Shown here one piece after another: positions 61,553 to 64,000 of a stretch of 64,000 nt of DNA. The translations under genes and the position numbers were made by a program. The stretch comes from Boswellia sacra. Lineage: Eukaryota; Streptophyta; Magnoliopsida; Sapindales; Burseraceae. The DNA lies in assembly GCA_013180625.2 (NCBI GenBank), contig SNVD02006955.1:1612001-1676000 (forward strand), written 5' to 3'. Position 1 is the stretch's first letter. Every line of letters begins with the position of its first letter. Below the pieces are notes generated by a model, which saw only the letters and a program-made list of their open reading frames with translations, was not told the DNA's origin and searched no databases.

Positions 61553-63648
61553 TCACTTATGCTCTCTTTTGTACGAGCAAGTTCGGGTTTTGATGTTGTC
61601 AATAGGCAGTTTTCCTTCAGGAAAATTACATTGCGTGATCTTCTCTGGTGCTTTATCCGGCAACAGCTCACATGGCTTAGGAGTTACACCACTTGAAATA
61701 CCTTCGACTTCCGAACAGTTCCATTGAAGTTTCTTTGGCTTCTCAGATAGCCCAATGGTCACATTAGATATGCAAATTCCAGAAAAGGGATCGCCTGGAA
61801 TTCCGTCCAGTCTTGCAGCCATTGTTACGTTCTCAGCAGTCATATCACGGTAATTGATATTCTGAATCTGAGGAATTGCTTTTGGATCATACTTATTGTC
61901 CGGATGATCACCATAATTGCCTGTCATCCAAAATGCCCATTTCATGGTTTTCATAGTCATCCGTCGCACGTATATGTCCCTCACGTAGCCACCTCTTCCA
62001 ATAGAAGTCTTGATCCTAACCCCTGACTCAGAATGAATGGCTGTTATGTCTTCTGCCCTGACGTCCTGGATTCCACCCGACATCTCACTACCCAGTGCAA
62101 TCACCGCACTGAATGGAGAAATGCAAGTTAATCTTCTGATAACAAGCTGCTTGGTTGGCATCCCAAATTTAATACCATACTCATCCCAGCCACTTTTGAC
62201 TGCTACACAGTCATCTCCAGAGACTATGTAACAATCCTCAATTCGGGTATTTGTACAAGAGTCTGAAACGAAACCATAATCAAACTGTTAACTCAATGCT
62301 ACTAAAACTCTCAATTGGTTCTGACATTTTCTTCACACACCTGGATCAATGCCATCAGTGTTTGGGGATGTAACTGGAGCTAGGATCGTAATGCCTTGAA
62401 CAATAACATTACTACATGCACAAAGAGGATCAAAAACTTAACTTCGTCTTATTGTTTATCATTATTTTTCTCGATTTAGAAAGAAAGATAGAGAGAAAAC
62501 CTGCTATAAATAGGATGAACGTTCCAGTTGGGAGAATTAATCAATGTAAGATCGGATATCTGAACTTTATCTGAGTGCATGATTTCAATGAGGTATGGAC
62601 GGGTATACTGCAGCTTTCCAGCACGAAATTTTTTCCACCAGGGTTCACCCTGGCCATCAATAGTACCATTGTCCCCTGAAAACAAATAAGCATAAAACTC
62701 CTTGCACTCTTTATTGATTCTTTGTAGTTTTTGAATTTCAATTTTGATTAAAGCACAGAGTACCTGTGATGACGACATCGGTGAGGTTGGTTCCAAATAT
62801 GAGGCTGATATACCTTCCACCTGCTGTATCCCTTCCTCGACCGTAGGATGGTAAGGGTTCAATCACAGGCCATTCCTTCTCATCCTAAATGTGACATCAG
62901 AAGCATTTCAACATTGTCATCTAATCAAATTCTACAAGCATTGATCTTGGAAGCTAAATACATAACCAAAAATGATGATTATGATAAGTATACTCCTAAT
63001 ATGTACTCAAGGGAACAATTGGTAATTGTTTACTTATGGTATGAAACACTTGACTTTGGTAGTTTTCCAAACCTGAGAAGCAAGAATAACAGCATCCTTG
63101 TGAAGATACAAAGTAAAATGACTGGTGAGATTGAAGCTTCCTGTCAACCATTTTCCAGCAGGAACAATGAGCTGGGATCCACCATCTGATGCATACCGAC
63201 TCAAATGATCAATTGCAGACTGAAAGGCCTTTGTGTTTGACGTGGTTCCATCACCAACTCCTCCAAAATCTTCTAATGATGCACTGTGAGTCCTGCAACT
63301 TATAGCCTTGTACTCAAAAGAGTCCGAAATGTGTTTTCTACTCTCAACTTCATTTATATTCAGCAAAAGAAGTAACGCAAACAATCCTGTGACATAAACT
63401 GCCTACAAAATGTAATAGATAATATCAGATTGAAAACAAGAGATTCCGTGACTTCAATTAATGGTAACATTCAGGCTCTACGAATGCAAACGAACCATAT
63501 ATATATAATTTTCTTTATTATTATATTCTCCTTTTCCAATTAATGATAGTAAAGGAGAAAGGATGGAACGAAGATAGAGACAAGGCAAAGACTAAAATGG
63601 GATAATATTGTTTACCTGGGTTCTTCGGAGGCTTGTCCGCGACTCCAT
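61553..63648 (-). CDS. GH28 polygalacturonase-like protein, copy 2
   Basis: The exon structure is identical to copy 1: 63616-63648, 63073-63402, 62764-62884, 62501-62675, 62341-62411, 61553-62262. It again gives 1,440 nt and 479 residues, with all splice sites and phases intact. The first exon is MESRTSLRRTQ and the hydrophobic N-terminal stretch is AVYVTGLFALLLLLNI. SPNTDG and GDDC lie in the fifth and sixth exons and VRIKT follows; the motif III histidine is absent as in copy 1. Divergence from copy 1 is concentrated in the first ~30 residues, and the C-terminal 200 residues differ at roughly one position in twenty. The promoter-proximal flank was co-duplicated, so both genes may be expressed. 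Secretion and a cell-wall pectin substrate are inferred from the family. Confidence 0.9.
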
Positions 63649-64000
63649 TGAATCTAAACACTGAACTCTCTTTTCGAGCATATAAAGAGAGAGGAATTGA
63701 GGTTGTTGTACAGGGCCTAAAAACTTTTTTTCATTTTACTGTTTTTTTCCTCGGAATGTGGGTGAATCAGCCAAATGAAAATCACATTTTAATCCAAACA
63801 TTTCTGCAAATTTAATTTTATTCTCTTCATTCTACAGTGTCATGCGATCGTGGACAAGTTGTTCACTAATTTAGTGTGAAGACAAGTCCAGTCCATGCTT
63901 CACTGAATTCTAAATTGGAATTTCCGAATTAAGTTTATTCTAAATTTGGACGATGGACAGGACTTCCCACATGAAAAAACTGAAAGACATGATACATTGA
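63649..64000. other. Upstream flank of polygalacturonase copy 2
   Basis: Still collinear with the flank of copy 1, including the 'cttcactgaattctaaattg' and 'gacatgatacattga' stretches, so it presumably contains duplicated promoter sequence. No gene is seen. Confidence 0.5.

Larger units (their letters stand above)
61398..64000 (-). repeat. Segmental duplication, copy 2 (polygalacturonase unit, runs off the window)
   Basis: Collinear with 37916-40540 in the same orientation, including introns and the upstream region to the last base of the window. The left junction falls inside the SPIRAL1-like exon; the right limit is beyond the window. Confidence 0.9.

Overview
This is nuclear DNA of a flowering plant. 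The evidence is multi-exon genes with GT-AG introns, an R2R3-MYB wood/fibre regulator, a PLS-type PPR protein, a TEY-type plant MAP kinase, telo-box and site II promoter elements, and many plant Ty1/copia, MULE, hAT and MITE sequences. The protein sequences look like a core eudicot, probably a rosid; Citrus is plausible but was not tested. Base composition is AT-rich outside coding exons.

Layout. Positions 1-6611 hold a small Mutator-type MITE (634-875) and a nearly complete Ty1/copia element on the minus strand (1379-6606, 5-bp target duplication CAAAG). After a long AT-rich spacer comes a MYB103-like gene (12157-13806, +). A conserved housekeeping block follows: eS10 ribosomal protein (19340-20831, +), an intronless PPR gene (21326-23476, -) and a cytosolic HSP90 with its heat-shock promoter (24090-26902, -). 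Next is a repeat-rich stretch with a 163-bp tandem duplication, a second Mutator MITE and a 907-bp solo LTR, and then a group B (MPK4-like) MAP kinase (33418-37278, +).

The right half is shaped by duplication and transposition. A GH28 polygalacturonase-like gene (38025-40132, -) lies in a segment of at least 2.6 kb that recurs at 61398-64000 with a second intact gene (61553-63648, -). Between them lie three related MITE-like elements (two here, one at 17.3-18.6 kb), a dead Ty1/copia element of a different lineage (45781-50431, +), a MULE transposase relic with a hAT-like element inside it (53.5-54.8 kb), and a second, older copy of the first copia family (55993-61207, -).

The most notable observation is a SPIRAL1-like microtubule-protein gene broken in two ways. 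Its last exon is cut by the second copia element (stop at 55922, remainder at 61213), and its preceding exon is truncated where the polygalacturonase duplication joins (about 61398). The gene functions in the window are unrelated: transcription, translation, organelle RNA processing, chaperone, signalling and cell wall. I see no operon-like cooperation. I found no CRISPR, no convincing tRNA or rRNA gene, and no sign of prokaryotic DNA.
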